Origin: a virus
Length of the DNA: 42,959 nt
Virus record (IMG/VR): IMGVR_UViG_3300006353_000002
Span: 1-42,959 of that record
Reading direction: 5' to 3' (one strand)
Shown here piece after piece: positions 32,045 to 40,195 of this stretch (its first letter is position 1; every line of letters begins with the position of its first letter). Under the pieces are notes generated by a model, which was not told where the DNA came from, searched no databases, and was given only the letters and a program-made list of their open reading frames with translations. The position numbers and the translations under genes are program-made.

Positions 32045-32431
32045 ATGTCCGGTGAAGGTGTGATCCATTCGGTGCCCATGCTGGCCCAGCGCCAACGACG
32101 CAGCCTGATTGCCTGCCCGGTCTGCAATGCAACCTGCCGCATCTATTCGATCAACGATGTCACCCTGACGGTGAAAGACCTCTGGATCACCTGCAACAAC
32201 ATCACTTGCGGCCACACTGCGCGGCATCAGATTTCGCTCGTTTATGTGATCTGCCCTTCGCAGATCCCGCACGATCACCTCGATCTGCCGCCGCCGCCGC
32301 CCGGGCTCCACCGCCACGTCTATCCCGCCGGTCCCGCCGGGGGAGCACCGGACGCCAACCAGATCGATATTCTCGACTGGCTGGCGTCCGGCACCGATGA
32401 AGACCCGCCGCCCGAAGAACTGGCCGCCTAA
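32045..32431 (+). CDS. ogr: Ogr/Delta-like late transcription activator
   Basis: The 128-residue protein has the Ogr/Delta zinc-finger core: CPVCNATCRIYSIND, then WITCNNITCGHTARHQISLVYVI. The spacing CxxC...CxxxxCG matches P2 Ogr and P4 Delta, which bind zinc, contact RNA polymerase alpha and turn on late operons. A C-terminal Pro-rich extension (HDHLDLPPPPPGLHRH) is unusual, as P2 Ogr has only 72 residues. ATG 32045 is preferred because GGGGGAG lies about 8 bases upstream; a GTG at 32036 is possible. Location in the early operon differs from P2. Confidence 0.85.
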   Translation: MSGEGVIHSVPMLAQRQRRSLIACPVCNATCRIYSINDVTLTVKDLWITCNNITCGHTARHQISLVYVICPSQIPHDHLDLPPPPPGLHRHVYPAGPAGGAPDANQIDILDWLASGTDEDPPPEELAA

Positions 32432-32509
32432 CCACCTTCCCTGCCGCCATTTTCGCAATCACGAACCGCCAAGCGGCGGCCGACTTCCTGCACCCCGAGG
32501 ACGCCCGTT

Positions 32510-35212
32510 TTGGACCATACTTTCGCCTCGAAAATCGTCGACACGCTCAAGGCGAAATACCGCTTCAGGAAGGCGAACGCGCGCTGGCTGCAGGAAGGCC
32601 AATGCCCCGATTGCGGCGAGTGGGAACTGTTCACTGCCGCCATCGATCCCAAGATCGTCCGGTGCGGGCGCAGCAACAATTGCGCTTTCGAGATCAGCGT
32701 GCGCGCCGCCCTGCCCGATCTGTTCGAAGACTGGTCGGGCCGCTTCAAGCAGACCGAAGAAGACCCGAACGCCGCCGCCGACGCCTACCTTCGCTATGAG
32801 CGCGGGCTTGATATTTCCGGGCTGCGCGGGGCTTTCGCCCAGGAATACATAAAGGGCGGGGATGCTCGCGATGGCGGCCTGTTCGGCTCGGCCACCGTCC
32901 GCTTTCCCCTGCCCGGCGGTTCATGGTGGGAACGCATCATCGATCGCCCCGGCCGCTTCGGCAAAAAGGCGCGCTTCAAGTTCGGCGGAACCCACGGCGG
33001 CCACTGCTGGGCCCACCCGGAAGACAGTTTTCTAGAACTCGCCCAGGCGGCGGAAATATGGATCGCCGAAGGTATTTTCGACGCGCTCGCGCTGCGCCAG
33101 AACTTTGAGCGGCTTCATAAGGCTGGCGGGATCAAACGCGCCGCCGTCTCGGCGATGAGTGTCAATGTCTGGCCGGAACATTTCCTCGAAGGCCTGAAAC
33201 AGGCGCTCGCCGGATCCAAGAACCGCCCGCTGATCGTCTTCGCTTTCGATGGCGGCAAGGCCGGTGTCGACTACACCCGCAAATTTGTCGCCCGCGCCCG
33301 GGCTGATGGCTGGCTCGCCGCCGCCGCCCAACTTCGCCCCGATGGAGACGGCGACAAGCTTGATTGGAACGACCTGCACCTGCGCCAGCTTGAATGGCGT
33401 GGCGAAGACGACGAGGCTCCACTCGGCGAGAAGAAGCTCGAGGAATATCGCTGGAACGGCGACATTACCACCGCGCTCACAGCCCGCGAAAAGGCTTGGC
33501 TGATCTATCGCCGCCGCAAGCTGCAGGCCTTCGACTTCCGCTTTGACAACCGCATCTGGTGGGCGCGCTACAAAGCCGACGCCGAAGACCCGGCCGGCGG
33601 CGACATCACTCTCGAAGAGATCGCCAACTGCGCCTTCCGCATTCTTTACCGCGAACGCGACGAAGCCGCCGACGAATCGAACTTCTTCCTCGAAATGGCC
33701 TTCCCGGGCGGCATGCCCGGCGCAAAGGCGCGCTTCTCTGCGGCATGCTGCGCGGCCAGCGGCGAATTCAAGAAGCGGCTCTTCGCCTTCAACGGCATGT
33801 GGCTTGGCAGCCAGGAGCAACTTGACAGGCTGATGCGCAGCCAGACCCGCCGCCTCAAGACCGTCGAGCCGCTTCATTTCACCGGCTACAGCCCGGCCCA
33901 CAAGGCCTGGGTGCTGGGCGATCTCGCCGTTCACGATGGCCGCGTCATCAAGCTGGGGCCGGAGAAATACTTCGATTTCGGCAAGAGCGCGGTCAAGTTG
34001 CGCACTGACGAGCGCATGCTCTCCATCACGCATTCGCCCGACTGGGCTCATTTTGACTGGCTGGCGGACCTGTGGGCCGCATGGGGGCCGGAAGGGCTGA
34101 TCGCCCTGTCCTTCTTCACCCTGTCGCTATTTTCCGTGCAGATCCGCGAAGAGCATGCATCGCTCGGATTCCTGGAAATCCAGGGCGAGCCGGGATCCGG
34201 CAAAACCACCCTGGTCGAGTTCCTGTGGAAACTGCTGGGGCGCTCCGGTTACGAGGGCTTCGACCCCAACAAGGCGACCAGCGCGGCCATCGCCCGCAAC
34301 TTCATGAAGGTCTCGGGACTGCCGGTTGGCTTAATCGAAAGCGGGCGCGACCCCGAAAAGGTCAGCCACTTCCGCCAGTTCGATTTCGCAGAGCTGCTCA
34401 CCCTGTTCAATGGCCGCAGCCCCCGATCGACCGGCGTCAAGAATTCGGGGACGGAAACCTTCGAGCCGCCGTTCCTTGGCGCGATCTACCTTATGCAAAA
34501 CGATTCAATCGACGCGATGCCGGCGGTGCTGGAACGCATCATGTCGATAAGGATCGACAAGGCACGGTGGACTGCCGAGACCAGCGCGGCGGCAAAGCGG
34601 ATCGAGCGTTGGGATGCCGAACCTGCCTCGGGCTGGATACTGCACGCTACGCGCCGCGCAGCCGCCTGGTGGGATGCCTTTACCACCAGCTTCGCTCGCC
34701 ACGACGCTGGCATGCCGAAGCGCCACTCGGACCTGCACAACGCCCGCATCGTCAAATGCCATGCCCAGCTGGCCGCCGGGCTCGACGCACTGACCACCTT
34801 GATCCCCGAACAGCGTCTGCCGAAAGCATGGCTGGAGCAGACCCACGCGACGATCGGCGCCCTCGCGATCGAGCGCCAGCTTGCCAGCGGTTCCGATCAC
34901 CCGGTGGTGCTGCGCTTCTGGGACATCGTCGATCACCTTCTGGCCAACGAGACCAACGATCAGTGGGGCGAAGGCCGCTCGCTCAACCAGAGCCGCAAGC
35001 CCGAGGAACTCTACGCCATCAACCTGGTCGAATTCGAACGGCGCGCCCGCATGGCCAACTTGTCGCCCCCGGCTGACACCGACCTCAAGAAGCACCTGAA
35101 AAGCAGCCGCGCCCGCAAGTTCATCGCCGCGAAGAGCGTCAACAACCCCGCTGATCGCGGCGTCCACTGCTGGGTCTTCGATAATCCCAACAAACCCGGG
35201 CCGCTGATTTAG
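32510..35212 (+). CDS. DNA primase-helicase (replication protein)
   Basis: The 900-residue protein combines three parts. The first is an N-terminal zinc-binding module (Cys32, Cys35, Cys52, Cys58). The second is a Toprim primase core with IAEGIFDALAL (about residue 185) and VFAFDGGKAG (about residue 243). The third is a C-terminal helicase with Walker A GEPGSGKTT (about residue 560). It should prime and unwind DNA during phage replication. This is unlike P2 gpA, a rolling-circle nickase, and closer in logic to P4 alpha or T7 gp4. Start is TTG 32510 with GAGGA about nine bases upstream; no ATG nearby gives the zinc motif. Confidence 0.9.
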   Translation: MDHTFASKIVDTLKAKYRFRKANARWLQEGQCPDCGEWELFTAAIDPKIVRCGRSNNCAFEISVRAALPDLFEDWSGRFKQTEEDPNAAADAYLRYERGLDISGLRGAFAQEYIKGGDARDGGLFGSATVRFPLPGGSWWERIIDRPGRFGKKARFKFGGTHGGHCWAHPEDSFLELAQAAEIWIAEGIFDALALRQNFERLHKAGGIKRAAVSAMSVNVWPEHFLEGLKQALAGSKNRPLIVFAFDGGKAGVDYTRKFVARARADGWLAAAAQLRPDGDGDKLDWNDLHLRQLEWRGEDDEAPLGEKKLEEYRWNGDITTALTAREKAWLIYRRRKLQAFDFRFDNRIWWARYKADAEDPAGGDITLEEIANCAFRILYRERDEAADESNFFLEMAFPGGMPGAKARFSAACCAASGEFKKRLFAFNGMWLGSQEQLDRLMRSQTRRLKTVEPLHFTGYSPAHKAWVLGDLAVHDGRVIKLGPEKYFDFGKSAVKLRTDERMLSITHSPDWAHFDWLADLWAAWGPEGLIALSFFTLSLFSVQIREEHASLGFLEIQGEPGSGKTTLVEFLWKLLGRSGYEGFDPNKATSAAIARNFMKVSGLPVGLIESGRDPEKVSHFRQFDFAELLTLFNGRSPRSTGVKNSGTETFEPPFLGAIYLMQNDSIDAMPAVLERIMSIRIDKARWTAETSAAAKRIERWDAEPASGWILHATRRAAAWWDAFTTSFARHDAGMPKRHSDLHNARIVKCHAQLAAGLDALTTLIPEQRLPKAWLEQTHATIGALAIERQLASGSDHPVVLRFWDIVDHLLANETNDQWGEGRSLNQSRKPEELYAINLVEFERRARMANLSPPADTDLKKHLKSSRARKFIAAKSVNNPADRGVHCWVFDNPNKPGPLI

Positions 35213-35238
35213 CGCCCCCTGATCTGAGGAGAAGCACG

Positions 35239-35811
35239 ATGCAACAGCCCTCGATTTATGAATGCGCCCGCTGCGGCGTCACCGCGCACGGCCAGTCTGC
35301 GCCCGCAGGGTGGAGCTTCCAGCCCGGCATCGGCCTGATCTGCGATGACTGCGCCAGCGCATATTTTGCCGGCAAGCAGGAACTCGCCACCATCGCCGAG
35401 CGATCCTTTCGCCGCGCCCAGGGTGCCGCCAGCAAGGCCATTGCCGCCGGGCGGATGAACCCCGGTGAGGCCGAGGCCCGCTTGCGCCCCTGGCTCGCCA
35501 TTGCCGCCGCCGCCGGCGCCGACCTGCCCCAGCTGATCGAACACTTCACTCCGCTGTTCTGGTCCGGCGAAGGCCCCGCGCCGGATAGCCGCCGCATTCC
35601 TTCCGATCAAATCTGCCCGCGCGCCGAATGGGTGCCCGTCCTGGTCGAAACCCGCGCAGCCGCGATCGACCGCCACGCGGCCGACCCCAGCAGCGAAAAC
35701 GCCGAAACCGCCCGCGACTTGCTCGCACTGGGCAATGCCCTCGCCTTCACCGGCCAACCCGCAATCCCGCCCTTCATGCCAGTTGCCCGGGACGAAAGGA
35801 TCGCCGCATGA
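35239..35811 (+). CDS. Unknown protein with N-terminal zinc ribbon
   Basis: The 190-residue product has a CxxC pair at residues 9/12 and another at 35/38 (ECARCG and ICDDCASAYF), suggesting a zinc ribbon. A mostly helical Ala-rich body follows. It lies behind the primase-helicase gene with GAGGAG before the ATG and overlaps the next gene. It may be a replication or transcription accessory protein; I do not recognise a family. Confidence 0.75.
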   Translation: MQQPSIYECARCGVTAHGQSAPAGWSFQPGIGLICDDCASAYFAGKQELATIAERSFRRAQGAASKAIAAGRMNPGEAEARLRPWLAIAAAAGADLPQLIEHFTPLFWSGEGPAPDSRRIPSDQICPRAEWVPVLVETRAAAIDRHAADPSSENAETARDLLALGNALAFTGQPAIPPFMPVARDERIAA

Positions 35812-36023
35812 ACAAGAACCGCATCCGGCCAATGGAGCTCAGGCCGGAACAACCCCGACACATCACCACTCATTTCGACGAACAGGCCCTGATCGAGGCG
35901 GCGCGCCGCACTGATCGTATTGTCGGCAATGCCACCCTGATCGTCCTCGGCCCGTGGTTCCTGTGGTTCGCCTGGCAGGTATTCCACGGCCTCGCCGCGA
36001 AAGGGCTGCTGCCATGGCAATGA
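35808..36023 (+). CDS. Small single-span membrane protein
   Basis: The 71-residue product has a polar N terminus of about 40 residues and one hydrophobic span, NATLIVLGPWFLWFAWQVFHGLAA, near the C terminus. Starts at ATG 35808 overlapping the previous stop (ATGA). Unknown function; small membrane proteins in early operons may act in exclusion or replication-membrane contacts. Confidence 0.65.
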   Translation: MNKNRIRPMELRPEQPRHITTHFDEQALIEAARRTDRIVGNATLIVLGPWFLWFAWQVFHGLAAKGLLPWQ

Positions 36024-36208
36024 CCCTGCGCGACCGTCACGCGGCTCAGATGGCCCGCAAGGCCGAGCTCGACGCGCTCAGGCTGCGGCGCAGTCTGACT
36101 GATGCAGAACACGCCGAGGACGAGCGGCTCACCGCTGCCGCCTACATGCGCGAATGGAGAAAGCAGCTGATCGAGCAGGAAAGCACGGCGGAAAGGCGGG
36201 CGGCATGA
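36014..36208 (+). CDS. Small charged helical protein
   Basis: The 64-residue product (MAMTLRDRHAAQMARKAELDALRLRR...) is almost wholly helical and rich in Arg, Glu and Ala. It overlaps both neighbours. No family recognised; possibly a nucleic-acid or protein-binding accessory. Confidence 0.6.
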   Translation: MAMTLRDRHAAQMARKAELDALRLRRSLTDAEHAEDERLTAAAYMREWRKQLIEQESTAERRAA

Positions 36209-36516
36209 ACGCTCCCTCATCTCGCGCCATGGCCGATATCGCCGCCCTGCGCCGCGAACAGATCGAACGCTTTGGCCACACGCCCGAAGCGGACGCCAGC
36301 CGGTCCATCTTCCACTTCGCCAAACAGCTGCAGTCCTACGCCGCCGCTGTGATGGAAGACGCTCAGTTCGGCAAACCGGCCGCGCAGATGCGTATCCACA
36401 CAACCAAGCTGGGCGCGCTGGCCGTCGCCACGATCGAGCGCCTCGATCTCGAAATCGCCAAAGACGCCGAACGCGAAGCGCAGGCCAACACGCAGGAGCA
36501 AGACCCGCCATGGTAA
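36205..36516 (+). CDS. Unknown early protein, helical
   Basis: The 103-residue product has helices separated by the loop GHTPEADAS, ending in an acidic, Gln-rich tail. No known motif. ATG overlaps the preceding stop, and the end overlaps the next ATG, consistent with one early transcript. Confidence 0.6.
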   Translation: MNAPSSRAMADIAALRREQIERFGHTPEADASRSIFHFAKQLQSYAAAVMEDAQFGKPAAQMRIHTTKLGALAVATIERLDLEIAKDAEREAQANTQEQDPPW

Positions 36517-36857
36517 ATCTCGCCATCCTTCACACTCAGGCCAGCGACTGGATTGGCCAGACCTGGGCCCAGCGCCTGAAGGCCTGCGCCGAAACGCTTT
36601 ACGTCCATGGCGCCATCGATTTCGACACATGGAACACTGCTCTCGATCGTCTCGACGAGGCCAGCGAACTGCACCGCAGCGCCGGACTGGGCAATACCCC
36701 TGCCAAAAGCAGCACCGGCCACTTCTGCCTCATGCCCAAATGCACCGCCGCCGCCCCGGTCGGCACAGCCTTCTGCCTCGATCACCGCGGCGGCAAGCAG
36801 CCCAATTACGCGAACCTCAACCTCGGCAGTGCCGCTGAGTGCGAAGGACGCAATTGA
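36510..36857 (+). CDS. Unknown early protein with C-terminal Cys/His cluster
   Basis: The 115-residue product has a helical first half (WAQRLKACAETLYVHGAIDFDTWNTALDRLDEASEL) and a possible zinc site, FCLMPKC...AFCLDH, in the second. The stop overlaps the methylase start (TGATG), so it may be coupled to it. Function unknown. Confidence 0.65.
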   Translation: MVNLAILHTQASDWIGQTWAQRLKACAETLYVHGAIDFDTWNTALDRLDEASELHRSAGLGNTPAKSSTGHFCLMPKCTAAAPVGTAFCLDHRGGKQPNYANLNLGSAAECEGRN

Positions 36858-38530
36858 TGCGCGGCCTCATCATCGACAATTTCGCCGGCGGCGGCGGTGC
36901 GTCCACCGGGATCGAGGCCGCAATCGGCCGCTCGGTCGACATCGCGATCAACCACGATCCCGAAGCCATCGCCATGCACGCCGCAAACCACCCCGGCACG
37001 CGGCACTATTGCCAGGACGTGTGGGAAGTCGATCCGGTCGATGCTTGCCGGGGCGGCGATGGTCGCGTCCAGCCAGTTTCGCTCGCGTGGTTCAGCCCGG
37101 ACTGCAAGCATTTCTCCAAGGCGAAGGGCGGCAAGCCGCGCGAGAAGAAGATCCGCGATCTCGCTTGGGTGGTTCATCGCTGGGTCGAGGCGCTGATGCC
37201 CTTTGATGCCCACCCCGACGTGATCATGCTCGAAAACGTCGAGGAATTCCGCACATGGGGGCCGCTGCTCGACGATGGCAAGCCTTGCCCCGCCAGCAAG
37301 GGCCTGACGTTTGACAGCTGGGTCAGCCAGCTGCGCGGCGCGGGCTATGCCGTCCAGTGGAAGGAACTCAAGGCCTGCGATTTCGGCGCGCCGACAAGCC
37401 GCAAGCGCCTGTTCCTGATCGCGCGGCGCGATGGCCAGCCCATCGTTTGGCCGGAACCGACGCACGGCCCGCTGCGCCCCCACCGCCACCGCACGGCGGC
37501 CGACATCATCGACTGGACGCTGCCGTGCCCCAGCATCTTCGAGCGCGCCCGTCCGCTGAAAGATGCCACCTGCCGCCGCATCGCCACCGGCATCATGCGC
37601 TACGTGGTGAACGCCCAACGGCCCTTCATCGTGCCGGTGACCAACACCGGCTGGAACCCCGACCGGCTGATCCCGGTCGACCAGCCCCTGCCGACGATCA
37701 CCACGGCCAAGGGCGGCGAAATGGCAGTGGTTGCGCCGTTCTTTGCCCGCACGGCCCACGGCGATCAGGATGCAACCGGTAAGAAGCGCGGGCGCGAATG
37801 GCACGGCCCCGAGGAGCCCTATCCCACCGTCACCACTTCGGGCGATTCCGTGCTGATCTCTCCTACCCTCATCCAGACCGGCTACGGCGAGCGTGAAGGC
37901 CAGTCCCCTCGCGTCCCGGGCATCGATAAGCCTCTCGGAACTGTCGTCGCCGGCGGCGGCAAGCACGCGCTGGTCACTGCCTTCATGGCCCAGCACAACG
38001 GCGGCCCGCGCAATCTGAATATCGCCGGCCGCGCCGCCGAAGCACCGCTCAGCACGATTTCCACGCGCGGCACTCAGCAGCAGCTGGTCACCAGCCACCT
38101 AGTCAAGCTGCAGAACAACCAGAGCGCCAAGCCGGTGGATGCGCCGATCGACACCATCCTGTCGGGCGGGCTCCATTTCGCCGAAGTCCGCGCCTTCCTG
38201 ATCAAGTATTACGGAACCGAGCAAAGGCCAGACTTATTCGAACCGCTGAGCGTCATTACCACGAAACACCGCTTCGGCCTCATCACCGTGCCGATCGACG
38301 GCGCCGAATATGCCATCGCCGATATCGGCATGCGCATGCTCTCCGCACGCGAGCTCTACAAGGCCCAGGGATTCGATGACGACTACGTGATCGATTTCGA
38401 ATTCAACGGTCGCCCCCTGACCAAAACCGCGCAGGTCCGAATGGTCGGCAACTCAGTCAGCCCGCCACCTGCCGAAGCCCTGGTCAGGGCCAACCTGCCT
38501 GAACTGTGCAGCGAACGGAGGGCGGCATGA
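36857..38530 (+). CDS. DNA cytosine-C5 methyltransferase (Dcm-like), repeat-rich target domain
   Basis: The 557-residue protein has C5-methyltransferase motifs in order: SAM motif I NFAGGGGAS (residues 8-16), catalytic Cys83 in SPDCKHFSK (motif IV), ENVEEF (motif VI), SRKRLFLIARR (motif VIII) and VRMVGNSVSPPPAEAL (motif X). Motif IV is SPDC instead of the usual PPC. The target-recognition region (about residues 255-480) consists of six degenerate copies with a PLPTITT-like core, which is far larger than in plain Dcm. No restriction nuclease is nearby, so host-defence protection of phage DNA is the likely role. Confidence 0.88.
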   Translation: MRGLIIDNFAGGGGASTGIEAAIGRSVDIAINHDPEAIAMHAANHPGTRHYCQDVWEVDPVDACRGGDGRVQPVSLAWFSPDCKHFSKAKGGKPREKKIRDLAWVVHRWVEALMPFDAHPDVIMLENVEEFRTWGPLLDDGKPCPASKGLTFDSWVSQLRGAGYAVQWKELKACDFGAPTSRKRLFLIARRDGQPIVWPEPTHGPLRPHRHRTAADIIDWTLPCPSIFERARPLKDATCRRIATGIMRYVVNAQRPFIVPVTNTGWNPDRLIPVDQPLPTITTAKGGEMAVVAPFFARTAHGDQDATGKKRGREWHGPEEPYPTVTTSGDSVLISPTLIQTGYGEREGQSPRVPGIDKPLGTVVAGGGKHALVTAFMAQHNGGPRNLNIAGRAAEAPLSTISTRGTQQQLVTSHLVKLQNNQSAKPVDAPIDTILSGGLHFAEVRAFLIKYYGTEQRPDLFEPLSVITTKHRFGLITVPIDGAEYAIADIGMRMLSARELYKAQGFDDDYVIDFEFNGRPLTKTAQVRMVGNSVSPPPAEALVRANLPELCSERRAA

Positions 38531-38535
38531 TGTCG

Positions 38536-38937
38536 TCAATCGAACGCCATCGCCGCTTCCACCATGAACGCGGAGCGCGTCATCTTCCGGGCCTCGGCCT
38601 TTTCATCGATCGCCGCCAGCGCGCGTTCGTCGATGCTGAGATTGACGCGCATCTGGCGCCCGGCCGGAAAGCGCGCGCGCAAGGCCATCAGCATGTTGCC
38701 ATCGTCGCCAGTGCGCCTGTCAACGATCTCCGAAATCTGCAGCATCGAACGGGCGGGCGGAATTTCGATTCCGCGATCGACGTTCGAGGCAATCCAGTCG
38801 CGCAACACCGCCTCGGCGGTCTTCGCGGCCTCGATCAGATTGTCCCCCTCATGAAACGCGGCAAAGCCGGGCAAGTCCTCGACAGTGAAGCCGAAGCCGT
38901 CCGCCTCGGGGTGAACTTCAGCAATGTAAATCGTCAT
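38536..38937 (-). CDS. hicB: HicB-type antitoxin
   Basis: The 133-residue protein has the HicB N-terminal domain (MTIYIAEVHPEADGFGFTVEDLPGFAAFHEGDNLIEAAKTAEAVL, a partial RNase H fold) and a C-terminal ribbon-helix-helix (QMRVNLSIDERALAAIDEKAEARKMTRSAFMVEAAM). The first part neutralises HicA and the second binds the operator. It follows hicA after 30 bp in the reversed order of the operon and lies opposite to the surrounding early genes. Confidence 0.92.
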   Translation of the reverse strand: MTIYIAEVHPEADGFGFTVEDLPGFAAFHEGDNLIEAAKTAEAVLRDWIASNVDRGIEIPPARSMLQISEIVDRRTGDDGNMLMALRARFPAGRQMRVNLSIDERALAAIDEKAEARKMTRSAFMVEAAMAFD

Positions 38938-38967
38938 GGCGCGGTTCCTTCCTTGGTGGCGGGGGGC

Positions 38968-39150
38968 CTATTTCAGCCCCGCCGCCTTGCGCAGTTTGTG
39001 CTCAATCCCCCGGCCAAGATCGGCGCGGGGATGCGGAACGGAAATCGACAGGCAACCCGGCTTCACGAAAATGTGATGGCTTCCCGAAACCCGGTCGAGC
39101 GTCCAACCGGCCTTTTCGAGGTCTTTGATCAGGTTCCGGCTGCTGCCCAT
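38968..39150 (-). CDS. hicA: HicA-type mRNA interferase toxin
   Basis: The 60-residue protein is a HicA: KDLEKAGWTLDRVSGSHHIFVKPG with the catalytic His in SHHIF (His25/26), and a C-terminal VPHPRADLGRGIEHKLRKAAGL. It has a double-stranded RNA-binding-like fold and cuts mRNA. With HicB downstream it forms a complete addiction module that would favour prophage retention. Its promoter (TTGACG-N16-TAAAAT) and operators lie at 39170-39230. Confidence 0.93.
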   Translation of the reverse strand: MGSSRNLIKDLEKAGWTLDRVSGSHHIFVKPGCLSISVPHPRADLGRGIEHKLRKAAGLK

Positions 39151-39169
39151 CGCTCTAACTCCGTTCCAA

Positions 39170-39230
39170 TGCGCACCATTTTACACAACGGGATGCGCTC
39201 GTCAAGTCTTTTTGTGTATTTTATTGCGCA
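39170..39230. promoter_or_regulatory. hicAB promoter with paired inverted operators
   Basis: On the minus strand TTGACG (39205-39200), 16 nt and TAAAAT (39183-39178) form the hicAB promoter. Two 19-bp elements with identical ends, TGCGCA-N7-ACACAA, occur in opposite orientation at 39170-39188 and 39212-39230, one covering the -10. HicB's ribbon-helix-helix is the natural binder. The right element ends 18 bp before the start of the methyltransferase gene on the plus strand, so that gene may share the control. Confidence 0.65.
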
Positions 39231-39248
39231 CAGATTTAGGAGAGCGGC

Positions 39249-39944
39249 ATGACAACTAGAGTCCAGATCGGCCCCGCCACGCTCTACTGCGGCGATGCCT
39301 ACGAAATCCGCCCCACCTTGGGCTGGATGGACGCCGACGTCACCGATCCTCCTTACAAGTTCCGGGCGGAGGGCGGGGGGCACTACCGCAAAAGCCGGAC
39401 AGGCATGGACGACATCATCGCGGACGGGCTCGACCAGGGCTTCGATCACTCGATCGTGAACTCCCTGCTCTGCGGTGCGGCGGTCGTCTTTTGCCACAAC
39501 GACCAATTGCCGAAGCTGCTTCCTTACCTAGACGGCTCGTTCAAGCGCCAAGCTGTGTGCACCTGGCGGAAGAAGAACCCGCAGCCGGTCGCGAACAAGC
39601 ACTACCGCCCGGTCTGCGAGTTCTACATTCATGCCTGGAACGACGGCTTTCACCCGCGGGGGAGCCTCGAAGACCTTGATCGACAGATCACCGCGATGTC
39701 ACCGCGCGGAGGCGCGAAGTTCGGCCACGCGACAGTGAAGCCCGACGAGGTGATGGATAAGATCATGCGCAATGTCGCCGGCACGCGCATCTGCGACCCC
39801 TTCATGGGCACCGGATCGACCGGCGTCGCCGCGATCCGCGCCGGCAAGACCTTCACCGGCATCGAACACAATCCGAAGCACTTCCAGACCGCCATTGACC
39901 GCTGCCGCGCGGCCGTGGCCGAAACAGAGAGGACCGCTGCGTGA
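39249..39944 (+). CDS. DNA N6-adenine/N4-cytosine methyltransferase, beta class
   Basis: The 231-residue protein has the beta-class order: catalytic TDPPYKF near the N terminus (motif IV), GHATVKPDEVMDKIMRNV, and SAM motif CDPFMGTGSTGVAAIRAG near the C terminus. It carries no nuclease domain and is divergent from hicAB across the operator region. AGGAG precedes ATG 39249. It is likely to modify phage DNA against restriction or to affect gene control. Confidence 0.92.
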   Translation: MTTRVQIGPATLYCGDAYEIRPTLGWMDADVTDPPYKFRAEGGGHYRKSRTGMDDIIADGLDQGFDHSIVNSLLCGAAVVFCHNDQLPKLLPYLDGSFKRQAVCTWRKKNPQPVANKHYRPVCEFYIHAWNDGFHPRGSLEDLDRQITAMSPRGGAKFGHATVKPDEVMDKIMRNVAGTRICDPFMGTGSTGVAAIRAGKTFTGIEHNPKHFQTAIDRCRAAVAETERTAA

Positions 39945-40195
39945 CAATCCACCTCCCCACCCCGGCCCATGAGGCGTTCAAGAACGACTTCACCGACATG
40001 CTCCGCAAGCATCAGGACGCGCTCACCCCGCCCGAAATGCTGGCCGTAGCCGCCCAGTTCACCGGTATGCTTCTCGCCCTTCAGGATCAGCAGACCATGA
40101 GCGTTGAACGCGCCATGCAAATCGACATGAAGAACCTGGAAATCGGCAACACCCAGATTGTCGAAGACCTCATGCAGAGCGAGGGCCGGGCATGA
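39941..40195 (+). CDS. Unknown early protein (84 aa)
   Basis: The 84-residue product from GTG 39941 is helical with a central segment LTPPEMLAVAAQFTGMLLALQDQ. It overlaps the methyltransferase stop (GTGA) and the next ATG. There is a similar short protein beside many phage methylase genes, but I cannot name a family. Confidence 0.6.
   Translation: MTIHLPTPAHEAFKNDFTDMLRKHQDALTPPEMLAVAAQFTGMLLALQDQQTMSVERAMQIDMKNLEIGNTQIVEDLMQSEGRA

Noticed and set aside
38506-39252. Plus-strand frame (248 codons) across hicAB
   Set aside because: It is antisense to two well-recognised toxin-antitoxin proteins and spans their promoter.
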